This document shows positions 50,546 to 59,854 of a DNA stretch of 64,000 bases, in pieces; position 1 is the first letter of the stretch, and every line of letters begins with the position of its first letter. Under the pieces are notes generated by a model. That model made no database searches. It was not told the origin of the DNA and worked only from the letters and a program-made list of their open reading frames with translations. The DNA comes from Chimaeribacter californicus. Lineage in GTDB: Bacteria > Pseudomonadota > Gammaproteobacteria > Enterobacterales > Enterobacteriaceae. The stretch spans positions 62,001 through 126,000 of the forward strand of contig NZ_PJZF01000003.1 of assembly GCF_002858675.1 (NCBI RefSeq), read 5' to 3'. A program made the position numbers and the translations under genes.

Positions 50546-50893
50546 TCAGCCTCCTGTGATGATTGCAAAGTCATCAGCCATTCGTTCGAAAGTGTCTGCG
50601 TAACGTATGACCTGCATGACTTCATCAGCGCCGGCACTAATTGGGCTGGGATTGTCAGACGCCCCGATTAGGATGTAATCCCCATGCTCTGCTGAACCGT
50701 ATTCAGTCCAGAAGGTATTTTTCACCACCCTTTCAGCCCCAATATCGCCCAGGCGTTTAGACAATCCGCCCTCATAGTCACACATAATGACCAGTGGCTC
50801 AGAAAACACCGGGTCGCCATAATCATAAGTGGCACCTGTTCGCTTCCAGATGGTCGCCTGCGCTGTGTATGACCAATTGGCTAAGGAAGACAT
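50546..50893 (-). CDS. Head-closure/stopper-like protein
   Basis: 115 residues, beta-rich, one base after the 56-residue gene and before the gp10-like gene. The place and the sequence TAQATIWKRTGATYDYGDPV fit phage head-closure or head-tail adaptor proteins. Called by position and size. Confidence 0.65.
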   Translation of the reverse strand: MSSLANWSYTAQATIWKRTGATYDYGDPVFSEPLVIMCDYEGGLSKRLGDIGAERVVKNTFWTEYGSAEHGDYILIGASDNPSPISAGADEVMQVIRYADTFERMADDFAIITGG

Positions 50894-50894
50894 G

Positions 50895-51065
50895 TCATTT
50901 TCTCCAGCTCGTTACAGCGGGCTTTTGAGCGGCAATGCGTGGGCAGTTAATCACCCACACACCGCTGCTGTTTACGTAGCCGGTCGTTTCATCCCCGGCT
51001 GACGTTTTCACCCACACACGTTCGAAAGGCTTGGGTAGCTGCTGGCTGGCAATAATCCAAATCAT
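50895..51065 (-). CDS. 56-residue DUF551-like phage protein
   Basis: A short frame MIWIIASQQLPKPFERVWVK, ending VTSWRK, fills the gap between two structural genes. Its start overlaps the previous stop (TGATG) and its stop is one base before the next start, so it is tightly coupled. The WI...LP...RVWV...GVWVI pattern resembles DUF551-type small phage proteins. Function unknown. Confidence 0.7.
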   Translation of the reverse strand: MIWIIASQQLPKPFERVWVKTSAGDETTGYVNSSGVWVINCPRIAAQKPAVTSWRK

Positions 51066-51442
51066 CAGCACCCCCTGACCACGTCAAAGAAGCCAACTGA
51101 AACGCCTGATATTGGCAGCCCACCGAGGCAGCCATTCGTATCCCATGCAAGAATTTGCCTGTAGAGATGATCTGTTCCCGAGCTGTCATAAGTGAATGAG
51201 CGTGATGCTCCGGATGGTGCAGATTGAGAGGCAATTTTCCGGGCACCGGACAGGGCAGCCAATCGCGCGGCCGCATAGATGAGTAAAAGCTTTTGCAGGC
51301 TCTCGGCGTAGCCTGCCCCGTCCATACAGACAGACGCAGCACTAACCTGGTCTAACAGCAGTTGAAGGACAGTATCAGGAACCGTGAAGCCCAGTTCAGC
51401 CATCAGCGGTTTAACATCTTCCAGCGTGATTTGGGCTGCCAT
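51065..51442 (-). CDS. Head-tail connector protein
   Basis: 125 residues, mainly helical in the first 65 residues (ITLEDVKPLMAELGF, LLLIYAAARLAALSG) and then a beta segment, the layout of gp6-like connector proteins. It is three genes after the capsid gene, where the connector is expected. Confidence 0.7.
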   Translation of the reverse strand: MAAQITLEDVKPLMAELGFTVPDTVLQLLLDQVSAASVCMDGAGYAESLQKLLLIYAAARLAALSGARKIASQSAPSGASRSFTYDSSGTDHLYRQILAWDTNGCLGGLPISGVSVGFFDVVRGC

Positions 51443-51448
51443 AGTTAC

Positions 51449-51805
51449 TTATCCTTTTTTGGTGGCCTCTGCCAGAGCGGCTTCTGCATCGTCTGCGCGC
51501 TTGGTTTCAGCTGCCAGTGCATCAGCGTGTGCTTTCTCTTTCGCCTCCGCATCGGCCTGCTGCTGCTTCAACGCGGCCTGTGCTTCATCCAGTTGCGACT
51601 GAAGCGCGGAAGTATCAGCAGCAGCGGACGGCGTGGCGACTTCGAACTGCAACGCTTCGCCCTTTTCTTTCGAAGTCTCTGCTTTGCCATCGGCAATCCA
51701 CTTTTCAGCAATCGCCTTATCAACGTCATAAACCTTACCGGCCTCCAGTTTCTGGAAGCCGGCACCGGCAAAAAGGTTCGTGGACAGAATTTTTACAAGT
51801 GCCAT
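51449..51805 (-). CDS. Capsid-associated coiled-coil protein
   Basis: 118 residues. The first 45 residues look like a small beta domain (LSTNLFAGAGFQKLEAGKVY), then a long alanine-rich coiled coil to the end (ALQSQLDEAQAALKQQQADA). It follows the capsid gene. It could be a head fibre or an assembly factor; I cannot decide. Confidence 0.65.
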   Translation of the reverse strand: MALVKILSTNLFAGAGFQKLEAGKVYDVDKAIAEKWIADGKAETSKEKGEALQFEVATPSAAADTSALQSQLDEAQAALKQQQADAEAKEKAHADALAAETKRADDAEAALAEATKKG

Positions 51806-51815
51806 TGGTTACTCC

Positions 51816-52883
51816 TTAGGAGGCGTGGATGACAGAGAACTTGTTGTTGATGTCCTGCTTGACCATCAACCCCATCGCACCCCAGGTGCGCCATACGTAA
51901 TCGCTGTTGTAGTACTGGCGCGGGTCTGCAACGGTCCCGATTGCCTGGCCGACAATTGGCGCGATAACGCCTGCAGTCAGCGGAACAATCAGGATTTCAT
52001 TGCCGGACAGTTGCGCATCTTCTTTGATCGCCGCAATACCGGAGAGCTTCAACAGCTCTTCCAGCACGGTGCGGGTGGCGTTCACGTCGAAGTAACGTTC
52101 GAGGTTCGACATGATTTCCGCGGAGACGTACCACGTCTGAGGTGCGTACTGGCTGTTAGTGACACGCACCACATCGCGCAGAGCGATAGCGTTGGTACGC
52201 AGCGCAACCGGGTCAGTACTGGTCGCAAAGTTAAAGGTCAGGGTTGCCTGGGCAACACGCTCATCGTTCTTCAGGCCTTTCCAGGTCAGACCGTCAAACT
52301 GGACGTAATTACCTTCAGAGTCACGGAAGCCGTTGAACATGTAGTCAACGTACTGGCGTTGTACGTCTTCAACCGAGCCACGCTGCGCATCAGCCTGAGA
52401 CTGCAGGGCGGATGGGCTATTGAAGATCGGGTCACGCCAGGTGAATTTGAAGCCGGAATCATGCACCGGCACCATGGTGCCGTCGAAGGTGTAGGACTTG
52501 GCATCAAGCGCCGCGCCAATCTGACCAGACATGGACGTGTGCGCCCAGCCACGGCCACCGGTACGTGCATAGTCGTAGCGGGATTGCTCAATGCGCACAG
52601 AGCGGGAAAGCGGCATCAGGTCGTTCAGCAGCGTGAACTGCGTGTTGGGTTCAAACTGCGCCAGCACAGTGGTATCGAAGGCACGGTACAGGCGGCGAAT
52701 ATCATCAACGGCATTCACAGCGTCCAGACGGCCTGCATCTTCACGAATGCCACGCACACGCCCGAGGAAATCAGCAGCAGCCTGGGCGCCTTCGTTTCGC
52801 GCCATTTGCAGCTCAGCAAACTGAGCCTGGTTTACTTCAAGGTTGCCGGTGCGCTCACCGACAGAACGGGAAAATACAAACAT
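51816..52883 (-). CDS. Major capsid protein
   Basis: 355 residues. It follows the scaffold and decoration genes and has an HK97-type pattern: N-arm (1-60), then a long beta/alpha body with LMPLSRSVRIEQSRYDYART, TWYVSAEIMSNLERYF and the end WRTWGAMGLMVKQDINNKFS. There is no long cleaved delta domain; scaffolding is probably given by the DUF2213 protein. Confidence 0.85.
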   Translation of the reverse strand: MFVFSRSVGERTGNLEVNQAQFAELQMARNEGAQAAADFLGRVRGIREDAGRLDAVNAVDDIRRLYRAFDTTVLAQFEPNTQFTLLNDLMPLSRSVRIEQSRYDYARTGGRGWAHTSMSGQIGAALDAKSYTFDGTMVPVHDSGFKFTWRDPIFNSPSALQSQADAQRGSVEDVQRQYVDYMFNGFRDSEGNYVQFDGLTWKGLKNDERVAQATLTFNFATSTDPVALRTNAIALRDVVRVTNSQYAPQTWYVSAEIMSNLERYFDVNATRTVLEELLKLSGIAAIKEDAQLSGNEILIVPLTAGVIAPIVGQAIGTVADPRQYYNSDYVWRTWGAMGLMVKQDINNKFSVIHAS

Positions 52884-52894
52884 TCAGGTGCTCC

Positions 52895-53326
52895 TTACTT
52901 GAACACAACGCGAATCAGATCGCCGGCTGCCGCGGTAGTGGCCCGATCTTCCTCGACATAAGCAAATACAGCAGCACCATCAGCTACTGCAGTGATACGG
53001 CCACTCGCCACGGCAACCGGCTGACCTTTGGTATAAGTGCCGGCAGCGGCACGCACATTCAGAAACAGCCCTGGTAACGGCTGGATCGCCACAACGTGTT
53101 CACCGACCGCAATAGCATCATCAACACCCATGCAGCGCAGGTAATCCATGTTCGCCACGTACAGAATTGCGCTTTCAGCGCCTGCTACAGATGCGGTGAA
53201 CTTACCCGCATCAAAAAAGCCGATGGTGCCAGGCAGGGTGACTGCCGCCGCGGCACCTTCACGGTTGAGAAGCGGGTTCGGGAAGATGCCGCCCGCATGA
53301 ATTACATGCTTTCCATCTTTAGCCAT
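52895..53326 (-). CDS. Capsid decoration/cement protein
   Basis: 143 residues, all beta and rich in alanine, glycine and valine, directly upstream of the capsid gene. The pattern (TKGQPVAVASGRITAVADGA, DLIRVVFK) resembles cement proteins such as DUF2190 members. Function by position and composition. Confidence 0.7.
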   Translation of the reverse strand: MAKDGKHVIHAGGIFPNPLLNREGAAAAVTLPGTIGFFDAGKFTASVAGAESAILYVANMDYLRCMGVDDAIAVGEHVVAIQPLPGLFLNVRAAAGTYTKGQPVAVASGRITAVADGAAVFAYVEEDRATTAAAGDLIRVVFK

Positions 53327-53329
53327 TTT

Positions 53330-54517
53330 TTACTCCGGCATTTCGCTAAGGGATTGAGTTGAGTTGACCTGGCGGAATGCACCATTCAGGCCGGTAGAGG
53401 ACTGGCATTGCGCATAGAGGCCATCCAGCGCCGCACCATCAAGGGCGTTGACTGCGACATCATCCAAGCCGAACTTGGCTTTTACAGCTGTACGCTTTTC
53501 GCCCTTTTCTTTGTCGGCGTTAACAGCCATGCCGCTTTCAATAGTGCTCAGCTTTTCAGCAAATGGTTTGAACCACGCCGGCGCTTCATCTGAGTTAGTT
53601 GCGGCCTTTTTATCGGCCTCTTCTTTCTCTTTTTTGGCCTTCTCGTCAGTCTCAGCCTTTGCTTTGGCATCGTCTGCAGCCATCTGGTTGTAAGCGTCCA
53701 TCAGCTCTGCATCAGACTTACCTTCAACGTCGATGCCTTTCGCTTTCAGCGCATTGGTGATGAGTTCTTTCATCGGGTTTGCTTCCTCTTTGACGGAATT
53801 GCTGTTGGCGCTGAAAAACGCCTTGAGCTGGTTAAAAAATGATTTAAATGTGGGGTCTTGCGGTGGGTCGAAATCAGGCGTGTTAGCCTCGGCCAGGTTG
53901 ACGACCTCCAGTTCTTGCTCGCTGCCATCGGAGTTAACAAAGATGCCAACACCTTCTTCAGGTGTGCCGGCACCGGGCTCATCCAGCAAATTGGCAACGT
54001 GGTCAAACATCATGTTGGTGACGATTTCCCGATACTTCTTGCCCTTGGACTCACCGTTGGCGGCAATACCCGAGTACAGAAGCCCAGTTGAAATGTGGAT
54101 GGGCTCAACGTTGTTGCCTGCTGCCATCTCATCCAGCCGGTTAACAAGCCGCGGGCCTTTCTCGGTGGCTTCTGCATAGCGGCGATCGACATACATATCA
54201 CCAGTTACCTTGCCGTCTTTGTGCTCGACGTTCTGCAACCACGCTCCGATGTGATATTCGTTTACCGCTTGCACATCACGGGCAGAGACATGTTTGCCAT
54301 CTACCTTCGGGTGACCAAGCGGCATTGGGGTGCGCTCAAGGGAGCGATACCCTTTGGCGATTTCTGCTGCCGTGTACAACTTGCCGTTCATTACGATGTC
54401 GTCAACGATAGGCGTGACGCCGCGCACCACAATGTGTGGTCTGCCGTTGATGGTCTCGGTTGTGATGTTTGAAGCGGAGTTGACGACGGACAGCACGTTA
54501 ACGCGATTGCGCTTCAT
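53330..54517 (-). CDS. DUF2213 head protease/scaffold protein
   Basis: 395 residues. The first 220 residues are the DUF2213 domain (MNGKLYTAAEIAKGYRSLER, PLGHPKVDGKHVSARDV), thought to be a prohead protease-like domain. The rest is an acidic, lysine-rich coiled coil (about 265-315) typical of scaffolds. An in-frame ATG at 53773 with GAGG upstream could give a separate scaffold, as lambda Nu3 within gene C. Confidence 0.8.
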   Translation of the reverse strand: MKRNRVNVLSVVNSASNITTETINGRPHIVVRGVTPIVDDIVMNGKLYTAAEIAKGYRSLERTPMPLGHPKVDGKHVSARDVQAVNEYHIGAWLQNVEHKDGKVTGDMYVDRRYAEATEKGPRLVNRLDEMAAGNNVEPIHISTGLLYSGIAANGESKGKKYREIVTNMMFDHVANLLDEPGAGTPEEGVGIFVNSDGSEQELEVVNLAEANTPDFDPPQDPTFKSFFNQLKAFFSANSNSVKEEANPMKELITNALKAKGIDVEGKSDAELMDAYNQMAADDAKAKAETDEKAKKEKEEADKKAATNSDEAPAWFKPFAEKLSTIESGMAVNADKEKGEKRTAVKAKFGLDDVAVNALDGAALDGLYAQCQSSTGLNGAFRQVNSTQSLSEMPE

Positions 54518-54552
54518 GCTGTGTCCTCATAGTGGGTTACAGGCAATAAAAA

Positions 54553-54570
54553 AGGCCGCCGAAGCGACCT
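54553..54570 (-). terminator. Terminator with UUCG loop after the MuF unit
   Basis: On the minus strand AGG-T-CGC / GCG-G-CCT with a TTCG loop and six T bases, between the small gene after MuF and the DUF2213 gene. A full terminator inside a head operon is unusual. Confidence 0.85.
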
Positions 54571-54588
54571 GTATTAGAGGGTGTCTAC

Positions 54589-54777
54589 CTAATAGCCTTC
54601 AAAGCTACCGTGCTTTTTTTGGTACATGACGTACATAAGCTTAACGTTGTCTACCAGGGCCTTTTCAACTGGATCAGATGTCTTATCTGCTATCGCTTGT
54701 AGCTTTTCGATAATGTCATCTGGCACAGGGCGTTGCTCAGCAAGCTCATTTGCCTTTTTTAAGTTCGGCCACATCAT
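54589..54777 (-). CDS. Small protein after MuF, candidate immunity protein
   Basis: 62 residues, helical and charged (DDIIEKLQAIADKTSDPVEK, LMYVMYQKKHGSFEGY), no signal peptide. It overlaps the MuF gene by 32 bases and is followed by a terminator. In MuF polymorphic toxins the immunity gene is directly downstream, so this is the natural candidate. Its sequence shows no family I know. Confidence 0.6.
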   Translation of the reverse strand: MMWPNLKKANELAEQRPVPDDIIEKLQAIADKTSDPVEKALVDNVKLMYVMYQKKHGSFEGY

Positions 54778-56407
54778 TTTCTTCCAGCCATTTCAGAATC
54801 GGTGGGTAAATCCGGGCTCTGTCTTGTTTGGCACCTGCCACATAAAGAGAGAATGACTCAGCGAATAACTCCCGGTGGTTTTTCCCGGCATAATCGCTGA
54901 GCACTAAATCCCATCCCCGTGCACGCGCCTCGATAGATAAAGCCTCTAGGACATCGAGCTTTTGATAATACACATGATGCCCGACTTCATGCGCCACCGT
55001 CCCGCGAATAGATTGCACTGTCGAATATGGCAGGGAACCCATGGCTAAAAGCATAGGCGTTATTGCTTCTGAATCTACGGCATCTGCAACTTTGCTTAAT
55101 GCAGCAGCTTTGTAATTTTCCTTCAGCGCACCTTTGCTAATAGCATCCCATGTCTGCTCACTCAAGGTGATAGCTGGGATATGGATGCTATTCGTTGAGC
55201 TGTCAAAAGCGCCCAGGCCACCCAGATTCAAATCACCCACCTTTTTCACCGGAGGAAGGTTGAAACGGGTGAAGGCTTCACTCATGGTGTTTGCCACAGT
55301 TTTTGCAGCCTGGATGTCAGTACCAGCCGGGAATACGACATTCTCGCTAACCCGCCCACGCATCCAATCTTCGATACCCGCTACACTTTTCCCTGCTTTA
55401 ATCGGGACAGTAGCAATGTCGATTACAGGCTTGTCCATGAAATCGATGCTGCTGGCCCACTGTCTACGTTCCTGCCCAAGCTTTTCAACCAAGCCAGGGT
55501 TAACCACCTTTCCATTATCGCCGACAATCACCGGTATCTGACTGCAATAGCAGCGATAGCGGTTACCATTGACGGCATAGAAGGCCTCAACCTCTTCAGT
55601 GGTGTACGTGTTGCCATGCCTGGCTGCATGCCATCTGCGTGTCGTCGGCTTCAGTGCAGAGATCCAGAGCAACCTGGTATTCAGACCCAGTCTTTCTCTG
55701 GCCCAATCAGTCTCAAGCCATTGGGCTTTACGCAGTGCGCCGACCTGCTCTGTCTGAGCTATGTTCTTGGCTCTGTCCATAGACACATCAAGGCGTTTAC
55801 TAATGATACCCGCGGTTTCTCGCGGGTTAACACCACGCCCGATTGAATCTGATATCACATTAGCCAGGTCAGCGCGGGCTGCATCACTCAGGCCGCGCCA
55901 ATCGCTATAGGTAGAGACATAAGCTGCAGCAATCTGGTTCTGGTAAGCCGGGCTGCTGAGCAGCTGTTGCAGCGTTGTCTGCTGCCCATATACCGAGGAC
56001 TGCACAGAGAGATTTGTGAATGCTTGCTTGGTGCCTCGTTCGTACTCAGCGGCGACATAAGACAAAGCCCACAGGTTCTGGCTGCCACCATCAAGTAAGT
56101 GGTCATCCAGGATGACCTGCACCCGCTCCAGCAAGTCAGCCAGCTGGGCCGCTGACATGTTGTAGATGTATGTGCCGGCGTTCACCTGGTAAATCACGTT
56201 ACCGTGCACAGCATGACTTTGCTGACCGTTAACCTCTCGCTTTCGACCTGTCATCCGGGCATCAAGCAGTTGCCGTAGTGCCAGCTTAATCTGGTAATAG
56301 CGGCTCTCAATGTCGCGGAACATGCGGTTGACTGACTTGGATGACTGGGTGGGGTCTGCTTTATTGCGGGGTATTACCGGTGTCCGGATTAGCTTCTGGG
56401 TCGTCAC
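54746..56407 (-). CDS. MuF minor head protein with zinc-peptidase-like C-terminal domain
   Basis: 553 residues. The MuF head domain covers about 150-295 (NVISDSIGRGVNPRETAGII, HAARHGNTYTTEEVEAFYAV, RYRCYCSQIP). After a linker, residues 340-553 form a different domain with the zincin motif HEVGH (His473, Glu474, His477) and a likely third ligand Glu517 in NHRELFAESFSLYVAG. Plain MuF proteins end soon after the head domain, so this is an extended form, as in MuF polymorphic toxins packed in the virion. Being in the capsid, the domain could be injected or act on competitors. It overlaps the portal gene by 47 bases. Confidence 0.85.
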   Translation of the reverse strand: MTTQKLIRTPVIPRNKADPTQSSKSVNRMFRDIESRYYQIKLALRQLLDARMTGRKREVNGQQSHAVHGNVIYQVNAGTYIYNMSAAQLADLLERVQVILDDHLLDGGSQNLWALSYVAAEYERGTKQAFTNLSVQSSVYGQQTTLQQLLSSPAYQNQIAAAYVSTYSDWRGLSDAARADLANVISDSIGRGVNPRETAGIISKRLDVSMDRAKNIAQTEQVGALRKAQWLETDWARERLGLNTRLLWISALKPTTRRWHAARHGNTYTTEEVEAFYAVNGNRYRCYCSQIPVIVGDNGKVVNPGLVEKLGQERRQWASSIDFMDKPVIDIATVPIKAGKSVAGIEDWMRGRVSENVVFPAGTDIQAAKTVANTMSEAFTRFNLPPVKKVGDLNLGGLGAFDSSTNSIHIPAITLSEQTWDAISKGALKENYKAAALSKVADAVDSEAITPMLLAMGSLPYSTVQSIRGTVAHEVGHHVYYQKLDVLEALSIEARARGWDLVLSDYAGKNHRELFAESFSLYVAGAKQDRARIYPPILKWLEENDVAELKKGK

Positions 56408-57794
56408 TTAGCGGGTCTCCGGGAGGTGGCTCAGGCGGTAACTCATCTTCTGGCAAAGGCTCAAGCTCACCTGCTGCACGCACTTCGTTTTGCGTAATCG
56501 CCGGTGTGCCATATGCCAGTTGAGTTTTCTGCGCCACGTCTGCTAGTGCCTGCATGTTGCCGATCTTCTCTTTCTCGCTTGGTGCGAGCAGGTCAGACCA
56601 TGCCAGTGTCACCTCACCGGATGATGGCGCGTCAATCACACCCATTGTCCAGAAGCGCTCCAGCACACTTTGAATCACGGCTGTCTGAAAGCCCCAACGG
56701 CGGCCATTGCAGCGTTTAGCCCAGTCTGATTTATCTTCATCAGAGGCAAGGCGCCCGGTTTGCTGGCCGAAGAGGATGGTGAACGGACACTGAATTGACG
56801 ACGCGAACTCGTTAGCTGTGACTGTCCAGGTTGGCGCGGGATCTGCAGCTGCGACAGAAAGAACCGATGTAGTGCCAGACTGCGTTACCAGTGCGGCATC
56901 CGTACCTTGGTTGAGCCTGGCCATCTTGTCATTCATGGCTTCGCCAAGGTTTTCGTAGCCCGCTGCTTTGGCCTGCGCAGCAATAGTGTTCATGTCTGTA
57001 GTAGAGTCGAAAGCAATACCCAGCTGGCGACTGGCGTTCTTCAGGAAGCCTTCAGCGCTCCCGCCTGACACTTTCTCAAGGTCGAGCAGCTTGTTGTAAC
57101 CAGCGCGGAGGTAAGGGATGCCAGACAGCATGTTTTCATCTTCAGAACCTTCACACAGGATGATGATGCGATCAGGATGGACCGTAACACCCCGAACGGG
57201 GCCGTATGTGCCATCGTCACCAACCGGCTGCTCATTGAAGTTGTAGGAAACGGGCTGCCCATACGTTTCAGAGAGCGTGTCAGTATCGAAGTTGCCAGGC
57301 TTAATCTGTGATTCCCATGCTGGGATAAGCTTGACGATCGCCTTCTCTTTCAGGCGAGAGACAACGGTTGTATCTACTGGCTGGCTCCACTCCCGCCCAT
57401 CACGAAACTGGATCAGCAGCGCTGAATAGCGGCCTACCAGATTGCGGCGGTCAGCATCCTTGATTTTGGCCCAGTGCTTGTTCAGTAACTTGGTGACGGC
57501 CTTTTCCCATGGCGTAGTCTGTGTAGACTCTTTCTCTTCGTCGCCATCAACGATGGTCGGTTTGTCTACCCAGCACGAATCCAGCAGCTTATGTACTGCG
57601 GCATACGCCACGGCATTACGCTCATAGGCACGGTAGTAACGGTCGAACTCAAGGTTGTCCGGGTAGCCGAACTCATCCCAGAGCTTTGTACGCTTCGTGT
57701 TGCCGGGCTGACCGGCATACAGCATCCGCTGCCGCCCTATCTCATGAGCGAGGGCGTTTACGAGGAATTGCTCCCCGCTGCTTAATTCACTCAC
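56361..57794 (-). CDS. Portal protein (DUF1073 type)
   Basis: 477 residues. It follows the large terminase gene and has the portal pattern of the DUF1073 group (NLEFDRYYRAYERNAVAYAA, NRRWGFQ-like stem region, LFGQQTGRLASDEDKSDWAK). The C-terminal tail is acidic and proline-rich (PLPEDELPPEPPPGDPLSDD). The portal forms the twelve-fold ring for DNA entry. Confidence 0.88.
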   Translation of the reverse strand: MSELSSGEQFLVNALAHEIGRQRMLYAGQPGNTKRTKLWDEFGYPDNLEFDRYYRAYERNAVAYAAVHKLLDSCWVDKPTIVDGDEEKESTQTTPWEKAVTKLLNKHWAKIKDADRRNLVGRYSALLIQFRDGREWSQPVDTTVVSRLKEKAIVKLIPAWESQIKPGNFDTDTLSETYGQPVSYNFNEQPVGDDGTYGPVRGVTVHPDRIIILCEGSEDENMLSGIPYLRAGYNKLLDLEKVSGGSAEGFLKNASRQLGIAFDSTTDMNTIAAQAKAAGYENLGEAMNDKMARLNQGTDAALVTQSGTTSVLSVAAADPAPTWTVTANEFASSIQCPFTILFGQQTGRLASDEDKSDWAKRCNGRRWGFQTAVIQSVLERFWTMGVIDAPSSGEVTLAWSDLLAPSEKEKIGNMQALADVAQKTQLAYGTPAITQNEVRAAGELEPLPEDELPPEPPPGDPLSDDPEANPDTGNTPQ

Positions 57795-57804
57795 TGAGTG
57801 CTCC

Positions 57805-59268
57805 TTAGAAGAAGATTGCGCCAGGTGTCTGGCCGCTGAGCTCTGTCATCGCCCAAACAAGCGCATCGAGGCGGTCAGGTGATTTCTTTGCTGTGGTTGG
57901 TACGTACTCCATCTGCTGATTTTCCAGCTGATAAAGGTTGCCTCGGTGTGCAACACGGCCTTGTGCATAGAGCGCTGATATAGGTTCAGCGCGTGCAAAC
58001 TTACCCTTACTGGCATGAACGCGGATGATGCGCTCCCGGAAGCCGGCATTACGCAGCGTTTCTTCTGCCATGTCGCCTCCTTGGTTTGTTTCAATCACGA
58101 TGGCGTCTGCATCATGCTGCTTGTAAGCATCCATAGCACGGGTTGCCCAGCCATTGGGTGAATACTTGCCGCTATAGTCACCGTCTGCAGAATATTGCTT
58201 CCTGTCACCCGTGCCATAAACGCTGGCTGCAACGATGCCTGTTTCATCACTTTCATCGCTGTTGGTGGCTTGCGGGTCGATTGCTATTACCGTACGTGAA
58301 AGCGTCTCGATGATGTTGAGCGCGTGCGCAGCGGCAATCATGTCCTCAGTCCACAAAGCCCCCTCAGCATTAAACCTGCGTGGGCATTGCATGTACTGCG
58401 CTTCAGCAGTGCGACGATGTGAAAACAGTGATACGCGGTGGGACTCGTTGTGCTTGAAAGGCCAAAGCCACCCATCAGGGAGCTTGTGCTCAATCGGTAT
58501 TGCGTGGGTGTTCTCTGGGTACTGCTCCGTATAGCTGAGTGAGTTGTCGATGATTACCGGCAGATTGAGATGATGCCAATGCTCACCGCTACCACCCCGC
58601 AGCAGATAGCCGCTCAAGTCGTGATAGTGGATGCGCTGCATTATCACAATCATTGGCGTTGTCTCTATCGCCAGACGTGATTTGATGGTTTCGTTAAAAC
58701 GGTTATTCACACCATCACGAACCGTTTCGCTGTAGGCATCATCAGGCTTAACCGGGTCATCGATGATCAGGGCGCCCTGCCAGCCTGGCTCCATATGCCC
58801 GGCACGAAAGCCGGTAACCTGGCCGGCAGCTGAAGATGCATAGACACCGCCGCCGTGCTCTGTCCACCACATAGCCTTACTATCGGCATCATCTCGTAAC
58901 ACCATGGGCCACATAGCCTGATAGGCCTGCGATTTGACCATGCTGCGTGCAGTTGAAGAATTCAATAGCGCCAGATTGTGTGAATAAGACAAGTGCATAA
59001 AGCGGGAGCGATTGTTTAATGAAAGGCCGCGTCCCATCATGTTGATAGTCGCCAGCTCGGTCTTCGTATAGCCTGGAGGAACGTTGATGATCAGGCGGTT
59101 AATCTCACCATCAATTACTCTATCCAGGGTCTGTTGAATCACCTTGTGATGAGGGGCAACAATCATCTTGCCGCCAGTGCGCTGCTTGAAGAAATAACGG
59201 GAGAAGTACAAGCCATCTTCTTCACACTCTATCTTGCGGGCATAACTCCGCTGCTCAACAGTCGTCAT
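57805..59268 (-). CDS. Terminase large subunit
   Basis: 487 residues. ATPase domain with a modified Walker A loop PPGYTKTE and Walker B ALIIDDPVK; the C-terminal nuclease domain has VIAIDPQATNSDESDETG, IVIETNQGGD and the final SPDRLDALVWAM. It cuts and packs phage DNA. It overlaps the small subunit gene by 14 bases. Confidence 0.94.
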   Translation of the reverse strand: MTTVEQRSYARKIECEEDGLYFSRYFFKQRTGGKMIVAPHHKVIQQTLDRVIDGEINRLIINVPPGYTKTELATINMMGRGLSLNNRSRFMHLSYSHNLALLNSSTARSMVKSQAYQAMWPMVLRDDADSKAMWWTEHGGGVYASSAAGQVTGFRAGHMEPGWQGALIIDDPVKPDDAYSETVRDGVNNRFNETIKSRLAIETTPMIVIMQRIHYHDLSGYLLRGGSGEHWHHLNLPVIIDNSLSYTEQYPENTHAIPIEHKLPDGWLWPFKHNESHRVSLFSHRRTAEAQYMQCPRRFNAEGALWTEDMIAAAHALNIIETLSRTVIAIDPQATNSDESDETGIVAASVYGTGDRKQYSADGDYSGKYSPNGWATRAMDAYKQHDADAIVIETNQGGDMAEETLRNAGFRERIIRVHASKGKFARAEPISALYAQGRVAHRGNLYQLENQQMEYVPTTAKKSPDRLDALVWAMTELSGQTPGAIFF

Positions 59269-59833
59269 CCTCCAACATCTCCCGTCGAGCCTGCTTATAT
59301 TCGTCTTTGCTTAGTACCGCGGTCTCAATTGGACCGCCGTTTTTACCCGTATGTTCATGAGTAGCCTGCTCTTTGAAAGCCATAACAGATACATGCTTAC
59401 CAAGCAGTTCAAGGTTCTTCACCTTATCCGGCCACTTAATCTTTTTCAGGATGCCAGCCAGTTCTTTACCACCATCCTCGCCGGTGTAATCAAACATCTC
59501 CGCAAGGTCGAACCCAGAGATGTATCGGCGCCAGGATGAGGGCCATTCGGTTACTGGTTTCAGCGACAAGTCATCCCGGACAATGTCCAGGACGTCCATT
59601 TGATCTATCTCTACGAGGCGCCGCAGTACGTAACTTGCATCAATGTTAACTTGCTCATTGCGTTGTGATTTGAGATCGGCAATTCTGTTTTGGATGTCAG
59701 GTTTTGACAGGTTCTCGGATGCGGTGCGATTCGCTGTCTTCTCGCTGTACCCCGCCCGAATGGCCGCTTGCGTGGCGTTCAAATCGATGAGGTACTCGCG
59801 ACAGAACATTTCTTGTTTGTCGGTGAGTGCCAT
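59255..59833 (-). CDS. Terminase small subunit (Terminase_2 family)
   Basis: 192 residues. The start MALTDKQEMFCREYLIDLNA and the helix-turn-helix AAIRAGYSEKTANRTASENL are the mark of Terminase_2 small subunits, which recognise the packaging site on phage DNA. It is the first gene of the packaging-head operon. Confidence 0.93.
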   Translation of the reverse strand: MALTDKQEMFCREYLIDLNATQAAIRAGYSEKTANRTASENLSKPDIQNRIADLKSQRNEQVNIDASYVLRRLVEIDQMDVLDIVRDDLSLKPVTEWPSSWRRYISGFDLAEMFDYTGEDGGKELAGILKKIKWPDKVKNLELLGKHVSVMAFKEQATHEHTGKNGGPIETAVLSKDEYKQARREMLEDDDC

Positions 59834-59854
59834 GTTTATTCCAGTGAGGGTAAA

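Noticed and set aside
51780..52961. 393-codon plus-strand frame opposite the capsid gene
   Set aside because: Composition is that of an antisense frame and the capsid gene is well supported by order and sequence.
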